In this document: piece by piece, positions 63,519 through 64,000 of the stretch | How the letters are laid out: each line of letters opens with the position of its first letter | Numbering within the stretch: position 1 is the first letter of the stretch | NCBI GenBank assembly: GCA_032139905.1 | Contig: JAQJDB010000005.1 | Span: 417,001-481,000, forward strand | Direction: 5' to 3' | Source of the DNA: Nitrospira sp. MA-1 | GTDB lineage: Bacteria > Nitrospirota > Nitrospiria > Nitrospirales > UBA8639 | Length of the DNA stretch: 64,000 nucleotides | Notes under the pieces: generated by a model | Databases searched by the model: none | What the model saw: the letters and a program-made list of their open reading frames with translations, nothing else | What the model was told of the DNA's origin: nothing | Position numbers and translations under genes: made by a program

Positions 63519-64000
63519 GATCGAAACCTTTTGCAAATGAGGGAAGTCCCCTCTTGGCTTCCGTTAATTGATCTTGTTACTTCTTATGTAAAGCAACCAT
63601 GGTGCCGTTTGGAGAGAATTTCATGCGTTGAGAATTTCATGTTTAAAATTAATGACTTGCGGGCTTGAAATCCCCCAAAATGGGGGTGTCCCATTCAAGC
63701 GTGTTTGTCTAGGTGGTCACGACGTTGTCACCATGTCAACGGCTGTTCTCCTTGCCGCTGAATGAGCTAACCGTTAGGCCTGACGGGTTTTGGAGGTTTT
63801 TGTCAGGAGGGGGAAGCACGGTGATGTCTCACTTCTATCCGTCTTAGCAGGACCCCAAAATACCTGTTCTGTCGACTTGGGTATGTAACATCTCTTTTAG
63901 GACTGTTTCGTATGGATACCCGCTTACAACTGGGGGGATGACAAGCAGAGAAAACCGGCCGGAATGACCGGGAAGGGGATCAAGGTACTAAAAAAGACAG
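63519..64000. other. Terminal intergenic region with nested stem structure
   Basis: No supported gene. At 63663-63700, GCTTGAA pairs with TTCAAGC and encloses CCCCC-AAAAT-GGGGG, giving a nested structure without a T-run. A short frame from ATG 63966 runs off the end and cannot be judged. Confidence 0.35.

Noticed and set aside
63905-63920. GTATGGATAC as a possible fifth operator copy
   Set aside because: Only one half-site matches, and no partner 21 bp away.
63966-64000. Possible gene start at the window end
   Set aside because: Only 11 codons are visible, too few to judge.
1-64000. CRISPR arrays, rRNA genes, prophage or integrase islands
   Set aside because: No regularly spaced repeats, rRNA-like sequence or phage genes were seen; the only recombinase is XerC in its normal operon.

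Overview
The window fits a Nitrospira-like chemolithoautotroph (phylum Nitrospirota). The best evidence is a complete five-subunit 2-oxoacid:ferredoxin oxidoreductase operon (35023-39024) of the kind used in the reductive TCA cycle, with the extra epsilon subunit known from Hydrogenobacter and Nitrospira. The dispersed repeats at 8165-8400 and 26325-26445 resemble a repeat I know from Nitrospira genomes. No rRNA and no taxonomic marker is present, so this is an inference.

Layout. 1-260: end of an SlyD-type prolyl isomerase. 261-1562: decayed DUF433/DUF5615 toxin-antitoxin pair, interrupted and flanked by palindromic repeats. 1703-3169: AT-rich orphan gene. 3487-7465: recQ, a copied recQ tail and a secreted protein between them. 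7831-14396: housekeeping and envelope genes (STAS protein, aminopeptidase P, TraB protein, SIMPL protein, CobW GTPase). 14751-17876: small exported or membrane proteins and a large PAS/GAF histidine kinase. 18104-20730 (minus): hflK-hflC and a pentapeptide protein. 21488-26082: rluE, membrane pyrophosphatase, and a kinase lacking its phospho-acceptor His. 26683-34084 (minus): transposase fragment, nicotinamidase, argB, hslU, hslV, xerC, trmFO, cysQ. 34658-39406: the oxidoreductase operon with a near-consensus promoter, followed by tRNA-Asn.

39930-53100 is the most unusual part. A broken Crp/Fnr gene is followed by a cyclic-nucleotide-phosphodiesterase-like metallo-beta-lactamase protein. A cassette then follows, all on the plus strand: small protein, FecR-domain exported protein, GAF histidine kinase, CHASE2 nucleotide cyclase, second GAF kinase, second CHASE2 cyclase, and a GAF-AAA+-Fis activator with an altered GAFTGA loop. 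The cassette is bracketed by two pairs of the same operator-like palindrome (TATCY-N4-RGATA). Both pairs have exactly 21 bp between centres. Two CRP-like palindromes (40646-40659 and 42131-42144) lie in the flanking control regions. The cassette looks like an envelope-sensing system combining phosphorelay, cyclic nucleotide and sigma-54-type control.

53972-62891 encodes secreted products: a metzincin-like lipoprotein, an exported helical protein, another lipoprotein, and two large filamentous-haemagglutinin-type exoproteins. The second exoprotein gene has two compensating frameshifts and shares an exactly identical 323-bp 3' segment with the first. FecR, CHASE2 and haemagglutinin-type exoproteins are often neighbours in cyanobacterial and related genomes, so the exoproteins may be outputs of the cassette. 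The last kilobase holds only a tiny membrane protein.
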